A stretch of 64,000 nt of DNA, taken from Serinus canaria. Taxonomy: Eukaryota > Chordata > Aves > Passeriformes > Fringillidae. Below, piece after piece: positions 39,601-52,752 of this stretch. Every line of letters begins with the position of its first letter. The first letter of the stretch is position 1. The DNA lies in assembly GCF_022539315.1 (NCBI RefSeq), contig NC_066313.1, positions 9,117,764-9,181,763 on the forward strand, in the 5' to 3' direction. The notes below the pieces were generated by a model that was not told where the DNA came from, searched no databases, and worked only from the letters and a program-made list of their open reading frames with translations. The position numbers and the translations under genes were made by a program.

Positions 39601-41163
39601 CTTGAAATTAGCAGCTCATTAATTCTCAGCTTATTTTCAGTCTCTGTGGAGATTTACCATATGTGACAGCTACTCAGCCTGGGAGTCCGATTAGAGCAGT
39701 TTTCCAGCTACCAGGAGCCTAAACTGCCACCCAAAAGCCTCATCATTTTCAGCAAACTTTGATGAGCTGGTTACCCATGGTTAACAGCCACGTTTGGTGC
39801 ACTCAGTTGCAACTGGCCTGCTATTTTTCTCATATCAGTGCTGACAGATGAGCCTGATTATCATCCCAGATCCACCTTGCTCCTGCTCGTTTGGACAACA
39901 AAAGATAGCAACTGAACTGAAAGAAAATTCCAGGAAAAGTAATTGAAGAGAAATTAAAAATTGCAATAGATTTTGCCTGGAAATTTGCCTACAAAGCATG
40001 TTGTTTACATATCCCCCTCCATACAGAAATTTGAAAGCATATCCCAGGATGCCTGCTGCTAATGTTTGAGTCCCTGCCCTGGGGCTCAAACAGGTTTCTC
40101 ACAAAGCTCCTGGATGCTCTAGGCCAAGATCAATTTGTCAATGCCAGGTTGTATGATGATTTATGACTACAGCTGAGTGAGGATGCTGGCCATGTTCTGT
40201 CTCTCCCTAACTAGCTGTGTTGAACTCAAGCCATCTCAAATCCCTTACAGGCTATGTGGATGCATGCTCAGAGAGGCTGAAGCTGCTTTTTGAATCTCCA
40301 GGTGTAACCTTTGTACTTGGAGGAAAATTTTGGAAGAGAAAATGTGAAACTGTTTGAAGCTGTACACTGATTACATTTTGTAATCTGTTTAATACAACAT
40401 ACCACAAAGGGAGATAGGCTTATCTAGGCTTCTCTGGCTTCTCAAAGCCAAAATTTTATTTGGTCAGGGTTTTTCACACACACGAGTTACCTAAGGAAGG
40501 AGCATCTGAACATATACCAGATACACCCATAAAAGTGGCAACAGGTATCTTGACAGGTACATAGGTGCAGGCAACCTGTAAATTAGTCTGCTCTGGGTGA
40601 ACATTAGGCTCTGATTTTCCTTAAGCAAAGAAGTAGAGGGGGATCAAAGAACAAAATCATATGTTTAAAAAAATAATAAGGAAAACTGTACAGTCCAGAT
40701 GGTAGGAAATAATAAATTTAAGAACAGTGGTGTGAAAAATGAATTCTTGAGCAAGGAAGGTCCAGGTGGCTTATATGAGCAGGATGAGACAGGCATTGCA
40801 CTCTGAGCAAACCCCACTCATTGTTTGGAAGTGTGGTAGGTCAGATGTCGCTAAAGTGTATGAAAGGATAAGGATAAGATCCTGCCTGGCAGTGAATTTA
40901 TGCCTGGATCAAGCTACTTCTCTGAATGAAAACTTTATTTGTTTTTCTTAATAAGAAATTCCTTTCTGTAGGGATGTGAAAATAATTGACAGAAGTTCAA
41001 GTTCTGTAGAGAGACACAGGAGATACAGATTCTTTTAGTAGCACTGGCCAATTGTTATTGTTTTCTTGGTTTCTTTTTTTCAGTGCAGCCATCCAGGAGT
41101 GCTTTATCAGCAGGATTGTGTTGATAATAGGCTACACCTCAAGTAAGATCAATGTGAGTCTAT

Positions 41164-41235
41164 TTTGCAGGGAAGTAGAAAGAAGAAAAGAAAAAATAAA
41201 AAAAGAAAAAAAAAAAGAAGAGGAACCGAGGAAAA
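41164..41235. repeat. Homopurine tract
   Basis: More than 60 bases almost entirely A and G on the plus strand. They give a Lys/Glu-rich frame with no wider support as a protein. Confidence 0.85.
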
Positions 41236-42368
41236 AAGTTATTAACATTTCCTCAGTATCACAGAATCCACTAGCAGGTCAAAGTTGTAACAATTTCATT
41301 TCAGAATAAAAAATCAATGTTGAAGAAGGATGAAACAACAACTACCATGGCTGCTTCAGGTGTTATGATACCATTATAGCACAATACTCTTATTATTCAC
41401 TGTAGTTGTTCTTTGCATGCCTTGAGCACCTTTGACAAGTGTTCCTGAATCTGTGCACAGACAAAACCTCAAATTAAATCTGACAAACACATAAAGTGAC
41501 TTGGGCTAACTTGACCTTCCTTTGCAATTGTTCATTATGCATTTGTTCATTACCCACTCTTTTTTGTGCCCTACATGACTCACCTCCCCTGTAGACTGTG
41601 TTTATTGAGAGCTGATAGTTACAAGTCCTGACATTTGGCAGGTTTTATATACCTGGAAATTAAAAGAAAAAGAATCTGACAAAGACATTGTAAATAACAT
41701 GAGAGAACCTCCCTACACCTGTACACAGTACAAGTGCAGAGGAAAATTTAGTTGCTCTATTTTCAGGGGCTCTTTGTGGTGCTCAGTTCCCATTGTATGA
41801 CTGCTAATAGAAGGGCAAGCACATAACTGCAGATATAATGTCAAAGTCATCCACATTACAACAAGGTTTCAGATGCTCCATAATGAAGGCTTCATCAGAG
41901 AGTGAAAATTATTGGCTCCCCTGTTGATGACTTCTATGAAAATCGTAAAAGGAGAAAGTTTGCCAGCTGGATTCATCTTCCTGTGCACAGTTATTTATGA
42001 AGCTTTGAAATTTTAACCATTGGCAACAATGCTACAGTTGAAAAAACTCCAAGAATATCTGTTCGATGACAAACAATGGTCTGCTAAATAGAGACACGCT
42101 GTCCTGACAGCTCCAGCTTCAGCTATATGGCATGAAATGTGCCAGCAAAAGCAGAGAAGGCATCATAAAACTGCTTCCAAAAATGAGCACCCTGCAGCTA
42201 TTAGAAACTGCGTGAGAACCACCAAATGTCAACAACCTCATGCTCAACCACATTCAGTTTAATAAACGGATTTAAGAAAGTGAACAGCATAAGATGCTTC
42301 AAAACACCCTTAAGACTACAACAAAAATATTGAGTAGCAGAGGGGGAAAAAAGCATCTATTTACTACC

Positions 42369-42417
42369 AAAAAAAAAAAAAAAAAAGGAGAATTTTGTGG
42401 CTTTTTTTTTTTTTTTT
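42369..42417. repeat. Paired A18 and T16 homopolymers
   Basis: An 18-A run (42369-42386) and a 16-T run (42402-42417) are separated by only 15 nt and could fold back on each other. Confidence 0.93.
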
Positions 42418-45400
42418 CCCCTGGGACCAATTAAGAGCATTCTGTCATTATTATTGTCAGCACTAGGAACAGTTTACAAACGATAATCAATTCACTGACA
42501 CATCCTAAAATTGATAGTCAGAGGCCTGCATTCAGAACAGAACCACACTGTTTTGGTTTTTAATGTAAGGGGATTTTTTCTGAAATTTTCTTTTCTGAGC
42601 AAGTATTTAAATGCATCCAAATCTAAAGAAAGAGAATAGGCTGTGGGCAGAAGGAGAATTTCTGTGTACTAGATCCATAATGTGCTACAGAAATGTCTAG
42701 GAACATAAAGAAGAATTCTTTTTTGTCCTGAAAACCTTTGTTGAAATACTGCATGTCGTTTTATGCTCCCCTCACTTTCCTTCTCTTCTCCTTGCCCTCC
42801 ACTCCCATGGCTGTTCCAGCTCTGAGTGTCACCAGTGAGGTGCAAGGGCAGGCACAAAGGCATCCCTGCCAAAACAAACATTTCCTGGCTCATGACATGC
42901 ATTCATGAAAGGGTGCTGTGTTTACCTGGATTTTTTTTTTCTTTTTTGCTTTTTTTGTTTTTTTTTCTCAAGAGTGTTATTACAGTTATAAAGGCATGTG
43001 AGTCTCCCTTGTCCCATAGAATTCCCTATATTGGGCCAAGCAGGAGTTTCTCATCAGAACTGAGTTTCAAAGTTTCTTCAGCCTGAAAACTCTACCAGAA
43101 ATATTACCAAATTCTGTAATTCTGTCATCCAATTAATTATGTAAAAAGCAGTTGTACAAGTACTGAAAGGTTTTACTCTCAGCTAGAGTACTAGGGTACT
43201 TACCAGATCTCAGAGGTCTCGTACTTTTAACTTTCCAATTAGCTAATTGATATCAGTTTCTGTTAAAATCATGCCTCCTAAATCCTTCCATGAAATCAGA
43301 AGTGGAACGTATCAGCAATGAAAAGCTGAAAATCATACCTCTTCTCCCTTATGGGTCTAGAGGAGACTGCAAAGTATATGAAAATATGGAAAGGGTTATT
43401 CTTTGAATATTCTTAGTGATAAGTGTTTGTGAAATCACTTGGGGTTTGGTAACCCTCAAAAGATCTAAAGGAACATATGAATATAGAAGAGAATTCAAAG
43501 CCCCATGTTTGGAAACAGGTTTTTAATGTACCCAAACATTTGTGTAGAGTAAATCAGAACGAGTTTGCATGTCCCAGGGCTGCAAAGTGCACAGAGTAGA
43601 AAGGCAGTCCTTTGGCGGGCAAATATCTGCCCATACATGACAGAAACGAATCCTTCATCTTGATTAAAGGAAAGACTAAAATTTTTCCACAGATGTCACC
43701 AGACCTATGATGTACTTGCAGGTCATCATTGTTCAAAGTGATGCACTGTTCCAGCTGTTTTAAGGTGCATTTCTGAGCTCACACTGATGCAGGGAATCAC
43801 ACGAGGCACAGCAGACACGGGTTGTGACACACAGCCAGAATCTTTCTGCAACTGTGATCATTCCCCTGGATTTCCCAGGCTCTGAATGCAGGGCTGAGCC
43901 ACTCGAATCAGGACTCATCAATCAGTGGCTCTCCCTTGGTTACAAATGCTCTAAAGGCACCCAGTGACCTAGTTTAAACTTAAACCTCATATTCTGCATA
44001 GATATAATAGAAAGTGAACTTTTATACATCCCTGAGTGTGACGTGGCTAAGATAGCTTTCTGGGCAAAGAAGGACAAAAATAGAAAAGCCTCATTATATG
44101 CCTAACAACAAGGTGGAAGATATGCAGATGAAGTTTATGCCTGGTGGGAAAAGAGAAGGAAGAAGGGGGTGGGTAGACTGAAGGTAGTTTGAAGCCTGTG
44201 ACAGCAAATACAAAATATTTATTTATCAGTGTCTGCAGTTCACTGGGGGATCTGAGGGACTGGGGAAGGAATGGCAGAGGTTTATTTTAAATACAAACTG
44301 GAGTGGGTGACTGTCATTTTAAGCTTGGGAGCAGGGGAGACAGGTTTGCAGTAGCTTGGGAGAGCAAAGTGTTTCAGGCAATTGGTGATTAATTGTACTC
44401 TGCTATGCCACATCTCTTTCCATTAAACCTTAGATGGCCAAATCTGTTTCCTAATTGTTTTTGTGTTTCTCAGTCTTCTTTTGTCTTGCACAGGAGTAGG
44501 CAATTTCTGTGCCATCAATATCTCATTAAGGTGCCTTGGATCTGAAATGCCTTGCTTTGTTTTAAATTTTGTTTTCCAGGTTTTTGCTGCATTTTATGAC
44601 ATGGCATTTTTTGTTTGCTCGTTGCGGTCCATTTAGTCTCTGGCATTCCCTTTCCCCAGGTTATAGCTTTATTTGTTTCTCTGCCTGTTGGCATTCAAGG
44701 TGTATGTAAATTATTGTTGCATGCTTCAACATCACCACCTATTGCTCTTCATTTCCCCTAATGACAGTCCCATCTGAATGCTGGTGCCTGCTCAGGTTGT
44801 ACATGTGTAGAAAATAACTTCAACTCATCCATGAGGTCTTTTTTAATTTTTCTTATTTTTCTTTTCACCCTCCTTCCTGTTGCTGTTTGCCTCAGACTTG
44901 TATTCATGAGGTGAGGATAGAGCTGCATGCTTTCTGCCTAGAGAAAAATCCTGCTGCCACTCCTGCAAGTAGCAGCTTAGAGGAAAAAGGAAGGGCATTC
45001 ACACAAATAGCTAATCAAAGGGTTTTTAATGATACTCATTAGGAAAGAAATTCATTAACAAGCCAGCACAGAACATTCCCTGAAGGGAGAGTGATGTTAC
45101 TGGTCACATCAAAGTCCCCACCTGACTAACACCTTTATTGCTGTTCATAGTAAGGCCAAGTTAGCAGCAAAATCAGTCGCATTCAGTTCCTGCCAAGCAG
45201 AAAGTCATCAAAGCATGGTCATGGAAACTGGATCAATTCTGGTTTACTAATAAAAATGGCTTTTCAACCTTTCACAGCGCTGTATAGTTTAGCAACCACC
45301 ACTGATGCTTTTGGATTCATACAGTTTCGCATTTCCTACCCTTCTCTCTTTCCCCTGCTCTTTCTCTCTCTTTTATTTGGGTACCTCTGACCATGTCCAC

Positions 45401-45779
45401 AGTGTTGCCCATGGCAGTGGTGTAGTCCTGCAGCACCACAAACCTCAGCTGGATGGATGCCAGTGCCCCTTTTCCAACAGAAGTCTGCCAAAGGCAACCT
45501 CATGGCAATGTTCAGTGAGGAGCCCCTCTGAACTGCGGGCAGAGCCTTCCCCTAGACAGCACCAGTGCAGGCCTGCCAGAGCTTCCCCCACTGCCCAGGA
45601 TAGATGCAACCTCTGAGCATCAGGGCTGTTGCCAACCAGCAGGTGTAAAACTGCCTTTTTTTTATGCTCACACCATTACTTACCTATAAAAGGGACTCTT
45701 ATTTTTCTGCCAACTCATTCCTAGAGATTAGTATCGGTATCTTGGGATGCTCATTTGCTCTGTAAAAATTAGGTTTTTA

Positions 45780-46060
45780 AATAGACTGGAGAAGAAATCT
45801 CACTTTTATTGCATTGCCCTGATACAGTACAGCTCAGTTATTAGAACAAATTGTAGCAAGCAGCTTCCTGGTTGTTATACCCACATAATTACTACAGGCT
45901 GCTACATGAAACCCTGCTTCACTCTTCTGCTTAGAGGCAAGATCTCCATTTTGCAAGGACAGAGCAAGTTCTATTATGCATTTTACTGCCAAAGGAGGTC
46001 AATTAACTTTAATTGGTTCTAATTAGCACTTGCTCAAGCTGTTATATTCTTTACCTGCAT
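45780..46060. promoter_or_regulatory. Candidate distal regulatory element
   Basis: A non-repetitive block ends in a cluster of homeodomain-type cores: CAATTAAC, TTTAATTGG and TCTAATTAGC within about 30 bp near 46000-46028. Motif evidence only. Confidence 0.25.
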
Positions 46061-49000
46061 CCGAGTGGCTCTCCAAGTGCTGCACAATGGATTCCTGCTT
46101 TTGAACACAAAGCAGAATAACTAATGGCATCCTTGAAGGCAAAAGATGCACTGATCAGCATGAATGGGGAACAAATATCAGCACAAATAGCAGGCCTTTT
46201 TAGAAAAAAAAACCCACAAACATTTTGTGCCCATCTGGCTTTGACCAATTGAACTGAATGCAACTGTGCACCTTGTTGCTGAAAGTTAGAACAATGTAAG
46301 TACACAAATGCCATTATTCTTTACCACAACTTCTTTACAGATGAAAGTACTGGAAAATGCAAGGGGTGGGGGGGTGCAGGGACAGTGTTACAGCTCTGAA
46401 AAAAACCCAAATGGATCATTTCAATGGTAGCCAAAACAAAATACTAGGAAAAAAATTGTCAACCATAAATCTGAAATGCAATTTTCAATTATTTTTGAGC
46501 ATTGTTTTAAAAGCTTTGTGTTAAAGTGAAAGTTTGGACATTTTTTGGTTTTTCATTGTTTTTTTTTTCCCATTCTCCTACAGCAAGAGGAACAACCTCA
46601 CTCTTCAGCATAAACCATCTGAGTGCTCAGGATGTGGTGAGAAGTCAGCAGTGAACTCAGGACTGCCTACAACAGACTGAATAAAGAGCTACATACCAGA
46701 AGAGAGGCTGCGATGCTGAGCTCTGCTCTAGGAACTTATTTTCTGCTCAGGTCTTCCTGGATGTAGCTACACAGTCAAATACAGTCAGACCAAAGAGGAA
46801 TCCAGTCCTCACACCAGCTGTGGAACTCAGAGCTACTTCTCCCCAAATAACCAGTCCACTGTGCACGTAGGCATGGCCCTACATCTCCTGTGGGTCCCAT
46901 GAGACATCTGTGAGTTGTATCTGTTAATTTGGATGGAGGAGTGTTGGCAGGAAAGAGCTCAGTCCTGAAGGGAAGAGGGGAACAAGCTAGACACAGAAGA
47001 GCAGATGTTGGGTGCCACTGCTCTCCTGTGCCCCCAGTTCCCCTGAATTTATAAAGCTTCTATCCATATATTCAGCCACTCAATGAATGCAGGACACCTC
47101 CATGGCTCTTCTGCTCTTGCAGCCCCCATGCCAGACACCCCAGATGCAGGGAACTGCAGCATCAGCACTGAGTGCACACACACCACATTAGAGCACTCTG
47201 AAGGAACTGGGGGAGGGCAGTCCCAAAATGTGAGACACCCCTAAGTGAGCTCAGTGCAAACCCCCGTGGTGCCACAGGCATTGGAGACCTTCCCTGCCCT
47301 GAAAACTCCATCCTCAGAGAAGTGACCTTCCTCTCAGGGCTGACCTGCCTGGGATCCACTGAAACCCACTGAGCCTGAAGCCACGGGGGCTTCTCTGCTG
47401 GAGACTTCCCGGAACCCCAAGCAATCTCCACTCTCACCAGCTTGGATTAACCACACATTTAAAACAAAGCACCAGATTCAGTGTCCCAAGGATCTAGCCC
47501 TCCTATGGACTTTGGGTAATTTGTTTTGGTATGGAAAGCAAAAGCAATGAAGTTTATTCATATCATTGTGTTCAAAATTGCATGGGAAACTGTGGTGGAC
47601 TTGGCTGTTCCTAAATCAGTATGTGTTATTTATTTTAGCATTACTTTTGCCCTTTTTCCTGCTATTTGAATTTACCTCCTAAATGAATTGTCCGCTCCCC
47701 ACATGGTTTTCAGAAACAATTTATTTTTTAGTTAGCGTGTTCCAGATAAATGGAACACAAAACATGTGCTAAAAAATTAAAAATTAAATTAAAAAATCCC
47801 CCCTCAGCAAACCAGTACCCCCCATCTTTACAAAAGGTTGACTTTTTTCTTTCTAGCTCCCCGGCTAAGACACCACAAGGCCATTAACCATAAAAAAACC
47901 CCAAACTGCATAAATTGTAGACAAGTCAAAGGAGCTGCCTGTAATTTTTTCTTTTTTAAATTGTATTTCCTGCCAAAATCTCCCCCAGCCCTATTCCCTT
48001 TCCTCTTTCAGCTGTGAGGACTCTTTCTCAGCCTCAGTACACACTTCTTTTAGTGGCTGGCAATGCATGGGCTGAGGCAAGCATCAACCAGCATATAATT
48101 ATTTCAAACAGTCATGTCTTCCTTTTGCACTGTTGTACAGTTAAATTAATATACTTAAACACATTCCATGCACCTTATCTTTAGTACTTTTCCCAAGGAA
48201 TGGTGTTTCTGTTGCATTTCAGGTGACAACCAAAAAGTTTTCTAAAGGATTACTGACTTGGGTACGTACTTGACAAATAAAGAAAAAAGCAAAAAAAGGA
48301 ACATCAAAAAAGGAATGTCTGTTCCTTGCATCACTGAAATGGCTGCTCATACAGCAATACACCACTGAAGCACATGGAACAATTCATTATTTGGTCCTTC
48401 AGCCCTACTGCATTTAAAATTGAGCATGTATTCAGCACAAAGATCAAGAAAAACTGACCTATCCATACATTTTGGGATATTCTGTACTGGGTTGGCAGTA
48501 GCTCCACCAGTACCAAACCCCAGGTCTGAGGGTTCAGACCAGGTTTTACACATCCACTGCTCTGTGGGCTTTAGGCAGAGCCAGCTGTGCCTCCTCAGGG
48601 CTTGCCCCACACTGAGAACACAGCTACAAGCAGAATATTCACTGGAATAGCTGTATCAGTGTCATTACAGTGGTACAACTGTTCCAGGAGAGACAGGACA
48701 TTGAACAGAAACCCCTAGGACAGGCAATGTTTACCACTGGCTCGTAGCTTAGTTAAAAAAAAAGTGTATAAAATGTTCCTTGTCACCTGTAAGTGGACAG
48801 TGATGATTATAGCTCAGTCTATGTTATTATTGCCTGATTTTCCCTGTTTGGGTTTTCACATATTGACTCCTTACTCAAGGTCTTTTAACATAGATTTGAA
48901 ATGTGAATATGTTTTATTTTTTCCCCAGTAAATATACAATACACACTTCAACAGTACTATTAACCAACTTTTTATGCCAATTAAACTTTGCTGCACTAAC

Positions 49001-51278
49001 AATACCAATGAAACACATTAAGAGGTCATACTTTTTCGTGAACAAACTGTAGCCAATAAACAGTTTTTTAAAAAAAGCAAATTAAAAAACAATTCTAAGT
49101 GCTGCCACAACATCCCTTTTCTTTAAACACATTATTCACAATAAATGTTTTCATTTTTTTTAAAAAAAGAAGAATACTTCTTTTAAAATAGTAAATTAAA
49201 TGGCATTTTAAAAAATATGTACTGTGGTTCATTGGAAGTACACTGTATAGAAAAGAGAGAGAAAAAAAAAAGAAGAGACATCACCTGTAAGATAATGGAG
49301 ACACTTTGCCATACACAACAACACCTTATGTGATATTGTAAGCAAATTATTAATGAACAAAAATGTACAGAAGCAGATGGACAAGTTAGTGAATATCATG
49401 GTACTGAACAGCTTTAATACTGACACACATTTACTTTCCAGTGGAAGAGATAAAACACATATTTGAAAGTAATTGGAATGGCTTTATCAACTTCTAAAGA
49501 TACTGAATTTTGAATAGAACAGAGTGAGTAAGGTGTTCCACCAAAGCTCAGCACAAGCTTTTGAATTAAATGGGGAAAAAACAACTATCAGTGGCTGAGT
49601 TAAACATTTTCCAGAAAATTAAATTTGAATTGTACTCTGAATAGTCTTCTCTTCATATGGTATGTACCAAAATAAAGACCATGCACATGTAATTATGCTG
49701 CATTCTTTATCTCACTTGAACATTTTTGCACATTTTTAAGTTATGTTTTTAACTATAGTATTCTAACAAGCAGGAAAATGGCATATACTCATTGGTCACA
49801 TAAGTAAATAAATTCATACTTTTTTCCCTCAACCTTTTTTTTTTTGTTTTCATCTTGCTAAATAACACATCTTGACCTTAAGGGAGCTAACTAGCATTTT
49901 TCAATATTCCATAGTGCTGAGTTATAGCTGATGGCTGTCGTGTTTTATCTTATCATGGAACAAGTTAATGAAATGAAAAGCAACACATATTTAGCATCGT
50001 AATTTACTTTTCTAAAATTCTGCCATGACAAAAAAGTGTTCTTAATACTGGTGAGCTCCAAGGCAAAATATAAAACAACATAGACTGGTTATATGAAAAG
50101 GGTATTCAATGGAAACTTGTGGTCATGGTCAGATAACTAACAGAAATAAGCTGTAAGATGCAATATTTAAATTAAGCATCAAAGTAATGGGTGGGTTAGC
50201 CACACACAATATTCTAAGAAAAGCTTGAGAATTTATTCTTTGAGATTTGAGAGGTAAAGAAGACTTGGACAAAGTCATGAAACTTAATGAAGAGACAGGA
50301 TGCTGTCATTAATGTCCACTTACAGAGTCTGGTTTATTCAAAAATTGTATAAACATGCGTCATTTCCTCGCCATAGTAGAGTTTGAAGCCACTCCCTAAA
50401 ACACAGGTCAAAGACTTCCTTTGCTTATATCCAACTTTTTGGATGTATTGTATTGCCAGAAGTATACTTACTGCAAGTCAAAAATAATTTGACCATTGCT
50501 TTCCTTCCAAAAACTGAACATTTTACCACAAATTTAGTGGATCCAACTCCAGCTCTTACAGGCTTCAGGTATGGAACAGAAAGGGTTGTGTAGACTGCAT
50601 CAAAACAATTAATGTCATGAATTTCAGTGGTGCAGCTTTATCCTCTATCATACTGTACATGTATTGGAAAGATAAAATAAGATACTCTGACATTTCAGTT
50701 TTTTGGAAGCAGCCTGAATATGTCTTAGTAATAAATTGCATTCTTATCTTCTTACTAGGTATTCCTTGTGTTTATGTGGTTTATTTCTCTTGAAAAATCT
50801 CTGTCCTATGTTTTGGGCTGGTAAAATGAATGGTAATAATTCTTTTAAAACTGAAAAATTAAAACAGCTTTAGTGAAACACCTTAAGTTCTTTTACTTGT
50901 AGCAAGGTTTGTTTTTCTTCCCCTTAGTGGCATGGGATGGCTAATAGCAGATACTAAGGGTATCACTCTAGTGAAAGGGTCTAGGCCATCTCATGCTACC
51001 TTTTGTTTTCATTTTCACTCTTTAATCTCACACTTCCAACTTCTGACCCCTTCTTAAATAGGAAGAGCAACTATGTTGCTTGCTTTTAAAAGGTTTAAAT
51101 CTGTCTCTAATGTCTTCACTGACATCAGTTTTGCCTGTCACTTTCTCATTTCTACACCCCAATGGAAAACCACCTAACATACTCCTTTACATCCCGAATT
51201 ATCCAAAGCAGTTTACAGGATGTAAACCTTCTTAACACATTCAGTCTCTTTTTTCTTCATGTCATGAGGAGTAGAGTT

Positions 51279-51286
51279 TTGTGCTT
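51279..51286 (-). promoter_or_regulatory. ROBO2: miR-218 8-mer target site in ROBO2 3' UTR
   Basis: The minus strand reads AAGCACAA, the full 8-mer complement of the miR-218 seed (positions 2-8 plus A opposite position 1). It lies about 470 nt after the stop codon. miR-218 genes sit in introns of SLIT2 and SLIT3, and a Slit/miR-218/Robo feedback loop has been described in vertebrates, so the match fits the biology. An 8-mer can arise by chance, and conservation was not tested. Confidence 0.6.
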
Positions 51287-51463
51287 ATCACCAAATAAAA
51301 TTGCAGTGCAAACTTTAAACATAAAAGTTACACAATTAAAAGTTAATATATGGCACCACAGCCTATTAATTCACATATAGTACAACAGACCAGTAAAAAC
51401 AGACATGAATATGAACATAGCTAAAAAGAAGGTGAGCTTGCATAGCAATGCAACAAAAGAAAT

Positions 51464-51471
51464 TATATACA
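51464..51471 (-). promoter_or_regulatory. Pumilio-type element in the presumed 3' UTR
   Basis: The minus strand reads TGTATATA, an exact match to the Pumilio recognition element UGUANAUA, about 285 nt after the ROBO2 stop. It is a single copy; function is unproven. Confidence 0.25.
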
Positions 51472-51758
51472 GAAGGAAATCCTTTTAATCCTGGAGGGTG
51501 TTTTTTTGTTTTTTTTTCTTTCTTTTTTTATATACTCCTGACAAGGAATAGTTTAAGGTGGATGGTGTATTAAAGAGAAGAACACAAGTAAAGTATCTGT
51601 AGGATATGTGTGGCTGTGTGTCTTTACATTGCATTTACAGTTCTTTTAATAGTACATAAATAAAGAAAATGTTCATTGCACTGTTTAGTGTCATCACTTC
51701 CATGAGTTCAGACCTGATGGTCCATCAGAGCAGCTTGCAATGTGTCTTCTCAACTACT

Positions 51759-52752
51759 CTATAGAGAGAAACAAAAGAGAGAGAAAGAAGTTGTAATAAG
51801 GAGAAAAAAACCACACAAAATAAAGCCTATGGCAATATTACTGCAGCACAGGATGAATATTCAATAGGTTGTGAGAACAGGGTTAATTGCTTCTAAGATA
51901 AAAAGCGAGGGATGCTAAAATTTAGCACTTACCAACACCATATCTGAGACTGCAGATTTCAGGGCTCCTGGGTCACCATTAGCTCCCTTACAGCTACGGG
52001 GCAGTAACTGCCAGGAGCTGCTGAGGGTTTGGCTGCAGCAAGAGGAGGCAGACATGCCAGCAGCTCCACTGCTTTTATGACCATTAATAAGTTTATTAAA
52101 CACACCAGTATGCCCGAGTATGCTGGGGTTTTGATGATCTTTTTCAAAAAACAGAGTCAAGCCTTTGGGCAGCTGGTGCTGCCAGCACGTACAATTGCAT
52201 CAACATGGTTTCATACAAAGTTTAACAGATATTGAGTGATAATAGAAAACAAATTTGGAAAACAATTTCCCTGTCCTGGGATGCTGAGGAAAGAAGTGGA
52301 GATATAAAACTGATAAACTGGGGTACACAATCAAGAAAAGAGGACCTCCATCAAAGAGAATACTTCTCATCAAGTGACAGGAAATTAAGGAGAAGGCTGA
52401 GGAAATTTGTCATCGGCATTTCCAAGACAAGCACACTACACTCTGCCAAAAAAAAATTCCAAGTTACTAGAATTCCTTCTCAATTTTCCCCATGCTTCAC
52501 TAGCATTACACACAGAGAGATGTACCATGTAGATAACTTTGGCATGGCTTACACAGATTTGAACTGGCCCAAAGCAAAGAACAGAAGGACGACATTTGTT
52601 TGCCATCACATGCAATGCCTCAGAAGGCAATAAGTCCTGGACAAAGCTTCATCTGATTATCACACACAACTTCCTACTCCCTTCACAAGAGATTTTTAAT
52701 TTTTTTCTTTTATCTACTTGAGAATTTTAACTGGAGCTGGAGGTAAACTTAC
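51759..52752 (-). other. ROBO2: ROBO2 last intron (994 bp)
   Basis: The intron is bounded by GTAAGT at its start and TATAG at its end and interrupts the stop codon after its first base. It contains a second, unpaired strong donor-like site (TTG|GTAAGTGC, exon side ending at 51933) preceded by an 81-codon open frame. No recognisable transposon was seen. Confidence 0.8.

Larger units (their letters stand above)
36509..48912. other. Gene-free sequence downstream of ROBO2
   Basis: No recognised exon. It contains a TG run (36652-36670), purine-rich tracts near 39110-39190 and 41164-41235, and the A18/T16 pair at 42369-42417. T-rich DNA lies at 42931-42967, and regulatory-looking blocks at about 39600-39900 and 45780-46060. 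A GC-richer stretch at 46700-47450 has no recognisable product. The right end may include a distal ROBO2 3' UTR if the 47.6-47.7 kb poly(A) signals are used. Confidence 0.5.
48913..51758 (-). other. ROBO2: ROBO2 terminal exon: last two bases of the stop codon, then 3' UTR
   Basis: A long pyrimidine tract ending TTTCTCTCTATAG lies on the minus strand just before 51758. The exon starts AGTAGTTGAG, so the T from the previous exon completes a TAG stop. Everything after 51757 is untranslated. The sequence is AT-rich, has no long frame in the gene direction, and contains several minus-strand AATAAA or ATTAAA hexamers: ATTAAA at 51645-51650 and AATAAA at 50780-50785, 50333-50338, 50232-50237 and 48913-48918. 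The 5' boundary is well supported by splice consensus and phase. The distal end is a guess at the last hexamer before a change in sequence character; more AATAAA sites occur at 47720-47725 and 47629-47634. A shorter UTR ending about 110 nt after the stop is also possible. Confidence 0.6.
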
